DNA of 64,000 bases from Novosphingobium album (ex Liu et al. 2023) (GTDB lineage: Bacteria; Pseudomonadota; Alphaproteobacteria; Sphingomonadales; Sphingomonadaceae): NCBI RefSeq assembly GCF_029076845.1, contig NZ_JARESE010000063.1, positions 1 through 64,000 on the forward strand. Reading direction: 5' to 3'. The notes beneath the pieces were generated by a model that was given only the letters and a program-made list of their open reading frames with translations, was not told the DNA's origin and did no database searches. This document shows positions 18,851-26,634 of the stretch, piece after piece; position 1 is the first letter of the stretch, and each line of letters opens with the position of its first letter. A program made the position numbers and the translations under genes.

Positions 18851-19302
18851 GACGGTTCGTGTCCCTCGGGCCAGGTGATGTCGAGACGCAGGCGGGTGAG
18901 CGTCAGCGTGGCGATGCGCCATGCCCCGCCTTCGCGCCGGTAGGTTTCATGGTAATGGCCGCGCCCGAGGATGGCTTTCCAGCCGGTGCGCGGGTGGGCC
19001 TGCTCCCACTCGATCACGTCCTGCATCGCCCAGATGCCGGTGGCGGTGCCATCGTCCAGCAGTTCGATCTCGCCGGTCAGGCCCTGGTGGCAGGAAACCG
19101 CGTGCTCCAGCGAATGGCGCAGGCTTGCCGCATAGGCATCACCCCCCGCGACATAGACCGCCCCTTCGGGCGTCAGGACTTTGAGATCGGCGGCGAACAC
19201 CGCACGCAGCGCGTCCCACTGCCTGGTGTCCATCAGGCGGAAATAGCGTGCCTTGAGCGCGCGAATCGCCTCGATCGCCTCAAGCCGTTCCAGCCTGTCC
19301 AT
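18847..19302 (-). CDS. SnoaL-like / NTF2-fold protein
   Basis: A 151-residue single-domain protein with the cone-shaped NTF2/SnoaL pattern: N-terminal helices (AIEAIRALKARYFRLMDTRQ), then strands such as GEIELLDDGTATGIWAMQD and the closing YRREGGAWRIATLTLTRLRL. This subfamily (often annotated as nuclear transport factor 2 family, SnoaL_4) includes isomerases, dehydratases and small subunits of ring-hydroxylating systems. A strong GGGGGAAGG ribosome site lies before the ATG at 19302. It starts the cassette SnoaL, DUF7065-like, kinase, all joined by ATGA overlaps. Confidence 0.8.
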   Translation of the reverse strand: MDRLERLEAIEAIRALKARYFRLMDTRQWDALRAVFAADLKVLTPEGAVYVAGGDAYAASLRHSLEHAVSCHQGLTGEIELLDDGTATGIWAMQDVIEWEQAHPRTGWKAILGRGHYHETYRREGGAWRIATLTLTRLRLDITWPEGHEPS

Positions 19303-19432
19303 GCCTTCCCCCGCGATCGTTCTCGCCGGCCAAGGCAGCAAAGCCCCACCGGCTTTGCAAGCGCCGGCGCATGACCCCGGGCGCAATCCGCCTTGCGGAA
19401 TTCGGACAGGCCGGGCTTCGGGTGGGCGGCGA

Positions 19433-20647
19433 TCAGCCTTGCAGGTTCGGCGCGAAGCCGCGCGCCAGATAGCTTTCGGCCAGCCCCGCCAGATAGGCCG
19501 CGCCCATCGGCATGACGGTTTCATCCACCATCATGCGCGTGGAATGGATGCCGCAGCACTGCCGCCAGTCGTCGCCCTGATGGCTGACGCCCAGGAAGAA
19601 CATCGCGCCGGGCAGCTTTTCCAGCACATAGGCGAAATCCTCTGCGCCCATGATCGGGTCGGCCAGCCGCAGGAAGGCCTGATCGCCGAACATGTCGCGC
19701 GCCACCGCCTCGCCGAAATCGACCGCGCGCGCATCGCAGACGGTGACGGGGAAGCCTTCCATGATCGTCGTCTCGGCGCTGAGCCCGTGCGCCCCGGCGA
19801 TGCCCGCGGCGAGCAGTGGCAATTCGTCCTTCAGCCGCGCGCGGCTGGCGGCCGACAGCGTGCGCATCGTGCCCGTCATCCGCGCGCTGTCGGGGATGAC
19901 GTTGTGCGCCGTGCCGCTGGCGATCTTCGCGATCGTGACGACGACCGGATCGAACACGCTGTAGCGCCGCGCCACCATCGTCTGGATGGCCGAGACGATC
20001 TCGCAGGCGACCGGCACCGGATCGAGCGTGTCGTGCGGCATGGAGGCGTGGCCGCCGCGCCCGCTGACCATGATCTCGATCTGGTCGGCGGCGGCCAGCA
20101 GCGGCCCGGCGCGCCCGCCGACCAGCCCGTGCGGCGCATTGGGCATGACATGAAGCGCGAAAGCGGCATCGGGCAGCGGGTCCAGCAAACCATCGCGCAG
20201 CATGAAGCGCGCGCCGTGGTGGCCCTCCTCGCCCGGCTGGAACATGAAGCGCACCTCGCCCTTGAGCGTGGCCCGGCGCGCGCACAGCAGTTCCGCCGCG
20301 CCCGCCAGCATCGCGACATGCGCGTCATGCCCGCAGGCGTGCATCACGCCGGGAATGGTGGAGGCGAAAGCGAGCCCGGTTTCCTCGGGCATCGGCAGCG
20401 CATCCATGTCGCCGCGCAGCAGGACCGAGGCACCTTCGCCGCCCTCCCCCGCCAGCGTCGCGACAAGGCCAGTGGTCGAAGGCCCCTCACGCCAGGTCAG
20501 CGGCAAGTGCGCCAGCGCGGCGCGAACCTTGTCGCGCGTTTTCGGTGTGTGCAGGCCAAGCTCCGGCTCGGCGTGGATCGCGCGGCGCAGGCCGGTGATC
20601 CGATCGGCGATATCGCGGGCTTGGGCAATCAGGGCTTCGTGCAGCAT
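19433..20647 (-). CDS. M20 family amidohydrolase (hippurate/IAA-amino acid hydrolase type)
   Basis: A 404-residue cytoplasmic metallopeptidase of the M20D kind that hydrolyses N-acyl amino acids. Metal-site segments are present: HAEPELG near residue 26, LRGDMDALP, HACGHDAHVAML, and the general base in QPGEEGHHGA; a dimerisation domain starts near GRGGHASMP, and MGAEDFAYVLE supplies the late glutamate. It lies 45 bases after the GMC oxidoreductase gene on the same strand and may be part of that transcript. Its actual acyl-amino-acid substrate is unknown. Confidence 0.9.
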   Translation of the reverse strand: MLHEALIAQARDIADRITGLRRAIHAEPELGLHTPKTRDKVRAALAHLPLTWREGPSTTGLVATLAGEGGEGASVLLRGDMDALPMPEETGLAFASTIPGVMHACGHDAHVAMLAGAAELLCARRATLKGEVRFMFQPGEEGHHGARFMLRDGLLDPLPDAAFALHVMPNAPHGLVGGRAGPLLAAADQIEIMVSGRGGHASMPHDTLDPVPVACEIVSAIQTMVARRYSVFDPVVVTIAKIASGTAHNVIPDSARMTGTMRTLSAASRARLKDELPLLAAGIAGAHGLSAETTIMEGFPVTVCDARAVDFGEAVARDMFGDQAFLRLADPIMGAEDFAYVLEKLPGAMFFLGVSHQGDDWRQCCGIHSTRMMVDETVMPMGAAYLAGLAESYLARGFAPNLQG

Positions 20648-20692
20648 CGCGGCATCTTACGCGGCGCAAGCGCGGTGTCGAGGGTGGGATAC

Positions 20693-22297
20693 CTACTTGC
20701 GCAGCAGCCCGTCGAGCCGGTCGGCCAGCCGCAGCGCGAAGGCGACGATCGTCAGCGTCGGGTTGGCCCAGCCCGCCGTCGCGAAGACCGAGGAGCCGGC
20801 GACGTGCAGGTTGGCATAGCCGTGCACCCGGCAATCGGCATCGACCACGCCGTGCCGGGGATCGGCGCTCATCCGCGTGCCGCCAAGGTGATGATAGCCG
20901 GCGATCGGGTGGTTGCCGACGGTGGGATCGACCGGCCAGGCAGGGCCGGGTTCCGAAAGCCATTCGCTGGGCGTGACCGAGCCCTTGCCCATGCGGCGCA
21001 TCTCTTCATCGAACACGCGGGTGACGACGCGCGCGGTGTGCTTGTCGAGCGCCGACAATTGCCACGAGAGGTCGGCCCGGCGCTGGCCCAGTTCGTCGCG
21101 CGCGGCCGAGAGCAGCACCCGGCTGTCCGGGTTGGGCGCCTGCTCGCCGCGGATGATGAGGTAGAGCCCGGTCATCCCGGCATTGGCCATCGCCGCCTCG
21201 ATCGGCTCGCGCACCACGCGGTGGAACCACGCGCGCATCCCGCGATAGAGATGATCGAGCGTGCGCCCGGTGCGGTTGGGGTTCAGCGAATGCTTGATCG
21301 TGCCGTAAAGCTTGTTGCCCAGCGCCACGCCCTTGTTCGGGTCGCGCTGCAGCTTGAACGTGACGATCGAATTGAGCGCGCCTTCGCTTTCCTGCACCGC
21401 GTCGGCCAGCCGCAGCACCGGGGCGAGCGGCGGCCCGGCCTTCATGAAGCGCTTCTGGTAGGCCGCCCACAAGTCGAACGGGCGCGTGGTATCGGCCCGC
21501 GCGATCCGCCCGGTGGGATGCTCCATGAAGAAGCGGCCGACCTGATCGTGCGCGTTGCCCACGCCCGCCGCCTCGACATCGTCCGAAGCGAGCATGAGCC
21601 GCGCGTTCTCGATCGCGCCGCAGGCGAGCACGAAATGCGTCGCCGCGATCACGGCGCTCCGCCCGCCCAGCGAGCGCACTTCGACATGCTCGATCGACCC
21701 GGCGTTGGCGGCGGCCTGCAGCTTCACCGCGTTGGCATGGAGCAGCACGGTGACGTTGGGCGCGTCGATCAGGTCTTTCGCGCGCGAGGCGGCGAAGCGC
21801 TCGCTCGCCTCGTCGAAGCGCCACAGCTCGGTCGCCAGCTTTTCGGGATCGAAGCCCTGATCGGCAATGCCGACGAGGCGATAGGCATCGTCCCATTCGA
21901 ACGGGCCGATCTCGAAGATCTCGTGCGCCTGGCGATACCACGGCATCAGGTCCGCGCGGCCGATCGGCCAGCCCGAATGCGGCACCCAGTCGCGCCGGCG
22001 GAAATCGATATCGTCGAACAAGGCGCAGCGCCCGCCCCAGATCGACACCGTGCCGCCGAAGAAGCGCAGCCGCGATTCCTCAAGGTCGTAATAAGGCATC
22101 CCCACGTTTTCGCCCTTGTAGAGCGCCTGGGTGCGTTCCTCGAAATCGAGCCCGCCGCTTTCGGCCAGGCACACGCTGTGCCCCGCCTGCATCAGCGCGC
22201 GCGCCAGCGGCACGCCCGCCGCGCCCGCGCCGATCACGCAGACGTCGAAGCGCCGGCCGGCCAGGGCATCGGCATCGCGGGCCAGGTCGATCAGCAC
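20693..22297 (-). CDS. GMC family FAD-dependent oxidoreductase
   Basis: A 534-residue flavoprotein related to glucose/methanol/choline oxidoreductases. The FAD-binding Rossmann motif is in FDVCVIGAGAAGVPLARAL near the N-terminus, followed by the E at the end of strand two (CLAESGG), the GGTVSIWGGRC segment, and the C-terminal HHLGGTRMS and VAGSSVFATAGWANPTLT stretches that hold the active-site histidine region and FAD. The GTG start at 22297 overlaps the asnB stop by 7 bases. The setting (amidotransferase, flippase, glycosyltransferase) points to oxidation of a sugar or sugar alcohol in surface-glycan synthesis, which is inference. Confidence 0.88.
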   Translation of the reverse strand: MLIDLARDADALAGRRFDVCVIGAGAAGVPLARALMQAGHSVCLAESGGLDFEERTQALYKGENVGMPYYDLEESRLRFFGGTVSIWGGRCALFDDIDFRRRDWVPHSGWPIGRADLMPWYRQAHEIFEIGPFEWDDAYRLVGIADQGFDPEKLATELWRFDEASERFAASRAKDLIDAPNVTVLLHANAVKLQAAANAGSIEHVEVRSLGGRSAVIAATHFVLACGAIENARLMLASDDVEAAGVGNAHDQVGRFFMEHPTGRIARADTTRPFDLWAAYQKRFMKAGPPLAPVLRLADAVQESEGALNSIVTFKLQRDPNKGVALGNKLYGTIKHSLNPNRTGRTLDHLYRGMRAWFHRVVREPIEAAMANAGMTGLYLIIRGEQAPNPDSRVLLSAARDELGQRRADLSWQLSALDKHTARVVTRVFDEEMRRMGKGSVTPSEWLSEPGPAWPVDPTVGNHPIAGYHHLGGTRMSADPRHGVVDADCRVHGYANLHVAGSSVFATAGWANPTLTIVAFALRLADRLDGLLRK

Positions 22298-24222
22298 GGC
22301 GCCGCCTCGCGGGCCGGGCCGGTCCCGGCGAATGTCTGTTCCCACCAGCACGCGAACATGGCGATGGCGTAAAGGATGCGGCCGTGATTGGCGAGACCCG
22401 CCGCGTGTTCGGCAAAGAGCTTCTCCACCGCGTCCTGCCGCAAGTAGCCGCTGCGGCTGGCCGCGCTGCCGCTCCACGCCTCGCGCGCGAAGGTGGCGAA
22501 GCCGCCGCTGAACCATTCGGCGAAAGGCAGCTGGAAGCCCAGCTTGCGATCGTCGAGCGCGCCGGGGAACAGCCAGGGCTCCACCGCCTTGCGCAAGGCA
22601 TATTTGCCCACCTTGCCGCGCAGCTTCATCGCGCGCGGCATCGTCAGCGACCAGTCGACCAGCTTGTGCGAGAGGAACGGCACGCGCGCTTCCAGCGAAT
22701 GCGCCATGCTGCCCCGATCGGTGCGGTTGAGCAGCGAGGAAGGCATGTGCACGGTCAGGTCGGCCAGCATGAACTGGTCCAGCGGATCGAGATCGCGCGC
22801 GCCGGGCCAGCCGAAATACTCGCGCTCCAGATCGGCGAAGGGATGGTCGCTTTCCTGCCGGGCGTGGAAGCCCGGCTCGTACAGATCCTCGCGCACCCAG
22901 GGGGTGGAAATCTGGGTGCCCTGGAAGAAGCGCTGGTAATTGCTTTCCAGCAGGGCCGACTGGCGAAAACGCCGTGCGTTCTGCCGTAAGTAGTTGAACC
23001 GCTTCGATCCCAGGCCCGGCGCACGGTCGATCGCGGCAAGCAGCGGATCGAGCAGGCGCAAGTACGGCGCCATGCGCGCGGCGGCGAGCGCGGTGCGCTG
23101 GCGCTTGTAGCCGGCGAAGATCTCGTCGGCCCCCTCGCCGCAAAGCACCACTTTCACATGCTGCGCCGCCAGCCGCGAGACGTGCCAGACGGGCACGGCC
23201 GCCGTCGCGGCGCAAGGCTCATCGAAAACGGCCTGCACTTGCGGCAGCATCACGCCGGCATCCTGCGGTTCAAGCGGCAGGACGATATGCTCGCAGCCCA
23301 GATGCCGCGCGATTCGCGCCGCCGCCTCGGTCTCGTCGATCGAGGTGCCGGGAAAGCCGACGGTGAACGCCTTGACCGGGGCGCTGGCGTGCCGGGCCAT
23401 CGCCGCGACCACCGCGCTCGAATCGACCCCGCCCGAAAGGAACGCGCCCACCGTGACATCGGCAAGCATGTGGCGGCGCACGGTATCGTCCACCCGGCGG
23501 CCGGTTTCCGCGATCCACTCGGCTTCGGACAACCCCTCCTGCACGGCGAAGCGCGGGGTCCAGAACCGCCGGACCTCGGGATCGCGCTCGGGGCCGAGGT
23601 GGAGCAGGTGGCCGGGCGCCAGCGTCCTCACCTCGTTCCAGATCGTGCGCGGCTTCTGGACGTGGCCGAACATGAAGAAATCATGCACCGCGCGCTCGTC
23701 CATGGTGAAATCGAGCCCGTCCAGCGCCCGGATCGCGCGTATTTCCGAGCCGAAGGCCAGGCCGCCGCGCTGCAGGCTGTAGTAGAGCGGCTTGATCCCC
23801 AGCGGATCGCGCGCCAGCGTCAGGCGGCGGTCGCGCCGGTCCCAGATGGCGGCGCCGTACATGCCTTCCAGCCGGGGCCAGGCATCGTCGCCCCAGCGTG
23901 CGAAGGCGGCCAGCACGGTCTCGGTATCGCTGTGCGTGGCAAAGCTCCAGCCCCAATCGGCCAGTTCCGCGCGCAGTTCGGGATGGTTGTAGATCTCGCC
24001 ATTGTAGACGATCGCGAAGCGCCGGTCGGGCGAGAAGATCGGCTGGTGGCCGCCCGCCAGATCGATGATCGAAAGCCGGCGCATCCCGAAGCCGAAATCA
24101 TCCTCGGCAAAAAGGCCCTGATCGTCCGGCCCGCGATGGACGATCGTGGCGCAGGCGCGGGCCAGCGCGGCTTCGGCCACCGGCCGGCCGCCGCGCCGAT
24201 ACCAGCCGGCGATGCCGCACAT
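22291..24222 (-). CDS. asnB: Asparagine synthase-like glutamine amidotransferase
   Basis: The 643-residue protein begins MCGIAGW, so Cys2 is available as the glutaminase nucleophile. It then has the class II glutamine amidotransferase domain (to about residue 200) and the ATP-pyrophosphatase synthase domain with the loop SGGVDSS. AsnB makes asparagine, but copies inside polysaccharide clusters are usually thought to amidate sugar acids or peptide parts. Here it directly abuts a flippase gene (stop TAG, then ATG with no gap) and overlaps the GMC oxidoreductase, so a glycan role is more likely than amino-acid supply. The gene symbol is given for the family only. Confidence 0.88.
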   Translation of the reverse strand: MCGIAGWYRRGGRPVAEAALARACATIVHRGPDDQGLFAEDDFGFGMRRLSIIDLAGGHQPIFSPDRRFAIVYNGEIYNHPELRAELADWGWSFATHSDTETVLAAFARWGDDAWPRLEGMYGAAIWDRRDRRLTLARDPLGIKPLYYSLQRGGLAFGSEIRAIRALDGLDFTMDERAVHDFFMFGHVQKPRTIWNEVRTLAPGHLLHLGPERDPEVRRFWTPRFAVQEGLSEAEWIAETGRRVDDTVRRHMLADVTVGAFLSGGVDSSAVVAAMARHASAPVKAFTVGFPGTSIDETEAAARIARHLGCEHIVLPLEPQDAGVMLPQVQAVFDEPCAATAAVPVWHVSRLAAQHVKVVLCGEGADEIFAGYKRQRTALAAARMAPYLRLLDPLLAAIDRAPGLGSKRFNYLRQNARRFRQSALLESNYQRFFQGTQISTPWVREDLYEPGFHARQESDHPFADLEREYFGWPGARDLDPLDQFMLADLTVHMPSSLLNRTDRGSMAHSLEARVPFLSHKLVDWSLTMPRAMKLRGKVGKYALRKAVEPWLFPGALDDRKLGFQLPFAEWFSGGFATFAREAWSGSAASRSGYLRQDAVEKLFAEHAAGLANHGRILYAIAMFACWWEQTFAGTGPAREAAPC

Positions 24223-25593
24223 CTAGGTCACTTCCCGTGGATCGTCGGCCAGGAGCTCGACCGGCAGCCGGGCTGCTTCCTCATCACCCTTGCGGTTGAG
24301 CGTGCGCAGCGCGGCAACGCCCATCGCCAGATAGGACACCGCCCCGCCGATCGAGACCGCCCAGGCGATGCCGATCGTGCCGAAGCCCTGCAAGGCGAAG
24401 ATCCCGGCCGCCAGCGCGGAGACCGCCAGCAGCCGCGCGATCAGCGCGTGGCGCGCCCGCCCGGTCGAATGCAGCACGGGCTCGAACGCGACGCTGGCGA
24501 GATCGAAGCTGGCGGCGACCGCCAGCGGCACCAGGATCGCCGCGCCCTGCTCGAAATCGTCGCCGCCGATCAGCGCGAGCAGCTGCTTGCCCGCGATCGC
24601 CGCGATCCCGATCACGACCACGCCGGCCAGCCCGGCGATCAGGCTGGTCTGCACCGCCAGCTTGCGGAATTCCGCCGCTTCCGAGGATACCCGCACGCGC
24701 GCCACTTCGGCATAGACCGCGCGGGTCAGCAGCGTGGAAAGCTTGCTCAGCGCCTGCGAAAGCTGCGCCGCGAGCCGGTAGAGACCGGCCGCGCGAGTCG
24801 AGACGAAAGCGCCCACCGCCAGCAGCGGGCCATTGCGCATCGCCGCCTCCAGCGTCGCGCTGGCATATGTCACCATGAAGAAGCGGCCCAGCCCTTCGTT
24901 CTCGGCGAAAGCCAGCCGCCATTGCCCCAGGTGCGAGAGCCGCACCGCCTGCGGGCAGAGCCGCCGCGCCATGACCCAGTAAAGCGCCGCTTCCAGGATA
25001 TCGATCGCGGCCCAGGCGAACAGGAACCGGCCCACGCTCGGCCCCGTGCCCCAGATCGTCAGCGCCGCCAGCAGGCGCCCCACCGGCACCACCGCCTCGA
25101 CATAGACCGCCATGTCGAAGCGGTGCAGCGCGCGCACGATCCCGGTCGGCGCCGAAACCAGCGCCCAGAGCGAGGCGCAGCAGAAATAGAACGCCAGGTC
25201 GATATAGGCGGGGTTGAGATCGAGCCTGTGGGAAAAGCCATAGATCACGACGGCGGCCAGCACGCAGCCGATCACCGCGCCGACCGCGTCGAGCAGCCCG
25301 CACAGCAGGCCCAGCCGGCCGAACTTGTCCCACTCCTTCTGGTGCACATGCTCGCTGCCGTACCGCACCACCACGCGCCAGGTCTGGAAACCGGCGATCG
25401 CGATCAGCGCCTGCGCGGTGCCGAAGATCAGCGCGAAGTGGCCGAAATTCTTCAGGCCCAGCGTGCGCGTGAGGATCGCGAGATAGGCGATTCCGCAAAT
25501 TGCGCCAAAGCCCTTGCCGCCCAGCAGCCAGGCCGTGTTCTGGAGGATCCGCCCGATCGGGGTTTTTGTCACGGAGCGGTCAATCTTCGGCAT
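24223..25593 (-). CDS. Polysaccharide/lipid-linked oligosaccharide flippase (Wzx/MATE-like)
   Basis: An inner-membrane protein of about 456 residues with some 12-14 hydrophobic helices. The N-terminal helix pattern GRILQNTAWLLGGKGFGAI and GIAYLAILTRTLGLKNFGHF is typical of PST/Wzx exporters, which move lipid-linked sugars across the inner membrane. The ATG at 25593 gives the usual short cytoplasmic lead before helix one; an upstream start would add 12 residues. It is the first gene of the minus-strand run flippase, asnB, GMC oxidoreductase and perhaps M20, and is divergent from a nucleotidyltransferase at 25738. Confidence 0.85.
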   Translation of the reverse strand: MPKIDRSVTKTPIGRILQNTAWLLGGKGFGAICGIAYLAILTRTLGLKNFGHFALIFGTAQALIAIAGFQTWRVVVRYGSEHVHQKEWDKFGRLGLLCGLLDAVGAVIGCVLAAVVIYGFSHRLDLNPAYIDLAFYFCCASLWALVSAPTGIVRALHRFDMAVYVEAVVPVGRLLAALTIWGTGPSVGRFLFAWAAIDILEAALYWVMARRLCPQAVRLSHLGQWRLAFAENEGLGRFFMVTYASATLEAAMRNGPLLAVGAFVSTRAAGLYRLAAQLSQALSKLSTLLTRAVYAEVARVRVSSEAAEFRKLAVQTSLIAGLAGVVVIGIAAIAGKQLLALIGGDDFEQGAAILVPLAVAASFDLASVAFEPVLHSTGRARHALIARLLAVSALAAGIFALQGFGTIGIAWAVSIGGAVSYLAMGVAALRTLNRKGDEEAARLPVELLADDPREVT

Positions 25594-25737
25594 CGAGGTG
25601 CATTTGGACGAGGGGCGAGCCACTTGCAAGATTTGCCGCGAAAGGCGCGAAGGCGGAGTGGACTTTCCCTTTGCCGCGCCAGGGAGTAGAGCGGCGCGCT
25701 TTCACGCAATCGTCATGTATCGGGAAAGCCGCCGCCA

Positions 25738-26505
25738 ATGATCGAACACGCCATCCTTCTCAGCGCCGGCCAGGGCTCGCGGATGCTCCCGCTGACGGCC
25801 GAGCGGCCCAAGTGCCTGATCGACTTTTCCGGCCGGACGCTGCTGGAATGGCAAGTGGAGATGCTGGCGCGCGGCGGCGTGAAGCGGATCGACGTCGTCA
25901 CCGGCTTCATGACCGACATGGTCGACGCATGCATCGCGCGGATCGCCGATCCGCGCGTGACGATCACCACGCGGTTCAATCCATTCTACAAGGTGGCCGA
26001 CAATCTCGGCTCGTGCTGGATCGCGCGCGAGGCGATGCGCGGCGATTTCCTGATCCTCAACGGCGATACGCTGGTTTCCGAAGAGTTGGTGCGCCGGGTG
26101 CAGCAGGGCGGCGATGCGCCGGGCGGCGGCTGGCCGATCGCCGTGACCATCGACGCCAAGCCATCCTACGACAGCGACGACATGAAAGTGGAACGCGCGC
26201 GCGACGGACGCCTCGTCCATATCGGCAAGACACTGACCGCCGCGCAGTCGAACGCCGAATCGATCGGCTTCCTGGCCTTTCGCGGCGAAGGCGCCGACTT
26301 GTTCCGCGAAGCCGTGCGCAAGGCGATGCGCACGCCCGAAGGCGTGCAGCACTGGTACCTGAAAGTGATCGACAGCCTGGCCGCCACCGGCAAGGTCGGC
26401 ACCGTCTCGATCGAAGGGCTGGACTGGGCCGAAGTCGATTTCCTCAACGATATCGAGATTGCGACGCAATTGACCGATCGCTGGGCAGCGGCCGGCAAAG
26501 GGTAA
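25738..26505 (+). CDS. NTP transferase, LicC-like (sugar- or choline-phosphate nucleotidyltransferase)
   Basis: A 255-residue single-domain enzyme with the nucleotidyltransferase signature LSAGQGSRMLPLTAERPK (8-25), in which the lysine and the G-x-G-x-R loop bind NTP, and the metal-binding aspartate in DFLILNGDTLV. The stretch RFNPFYKVADNLGSCWIARE closely recalls LicC-type phosphocholine cytidylyltransferases and related enzymes that activate alcohol phosphates. It is divergent from the flippase with a 144-base gap and followed by a membrane glycosyltransferase, so activation of a substituent for a surface glycan is likely. The true substrate (sugar-1-P, choline-P or another phospho-alcohol) is undecided. 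Confidence 0.8.
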   Translation: MIEHAILLSAGQGSRMLPLTAERPKCLIDFSGRTLLEWQVEMLARGGVKRIDVVTGFMTDMVDACIARIADPRVTITTRFNPFYKVADNLGSCWIAREAMRGDFLILNGDTLVSEELVRRVQQGGDAPGGGWPIAVTIDAKPSYDSDDMKVERARDGRLVHIGKTLTAAQSNAESIGFLAFRGEGADLFREAVRKAMRTPEGVQHWYLKVIDSLAATGKVGTVSIEGLDWAEVDFLNDIEIATQLTDRWAAAGKG

Positions 26506-26634
26506 ACCGCGACGCGCCGGCCCGTCGACAGAACGTGCCTCCCGTGCGACGAGCAACCTTCTGACATAATTCGGCTTTCGTAGGTCGTATCAGGCGCTCC
26601 GCTCGTCGCAAACATGCTTGCCTGACGGAACCGA

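Noticed and set aside
19253..22372. A 1039-codon plus-strand frame opposite the M20 and GMC genes
   Set aside because: Both minus-strand genes have intact motifs and overlaps; the plus frame shows no family and spans several gene boundaries.
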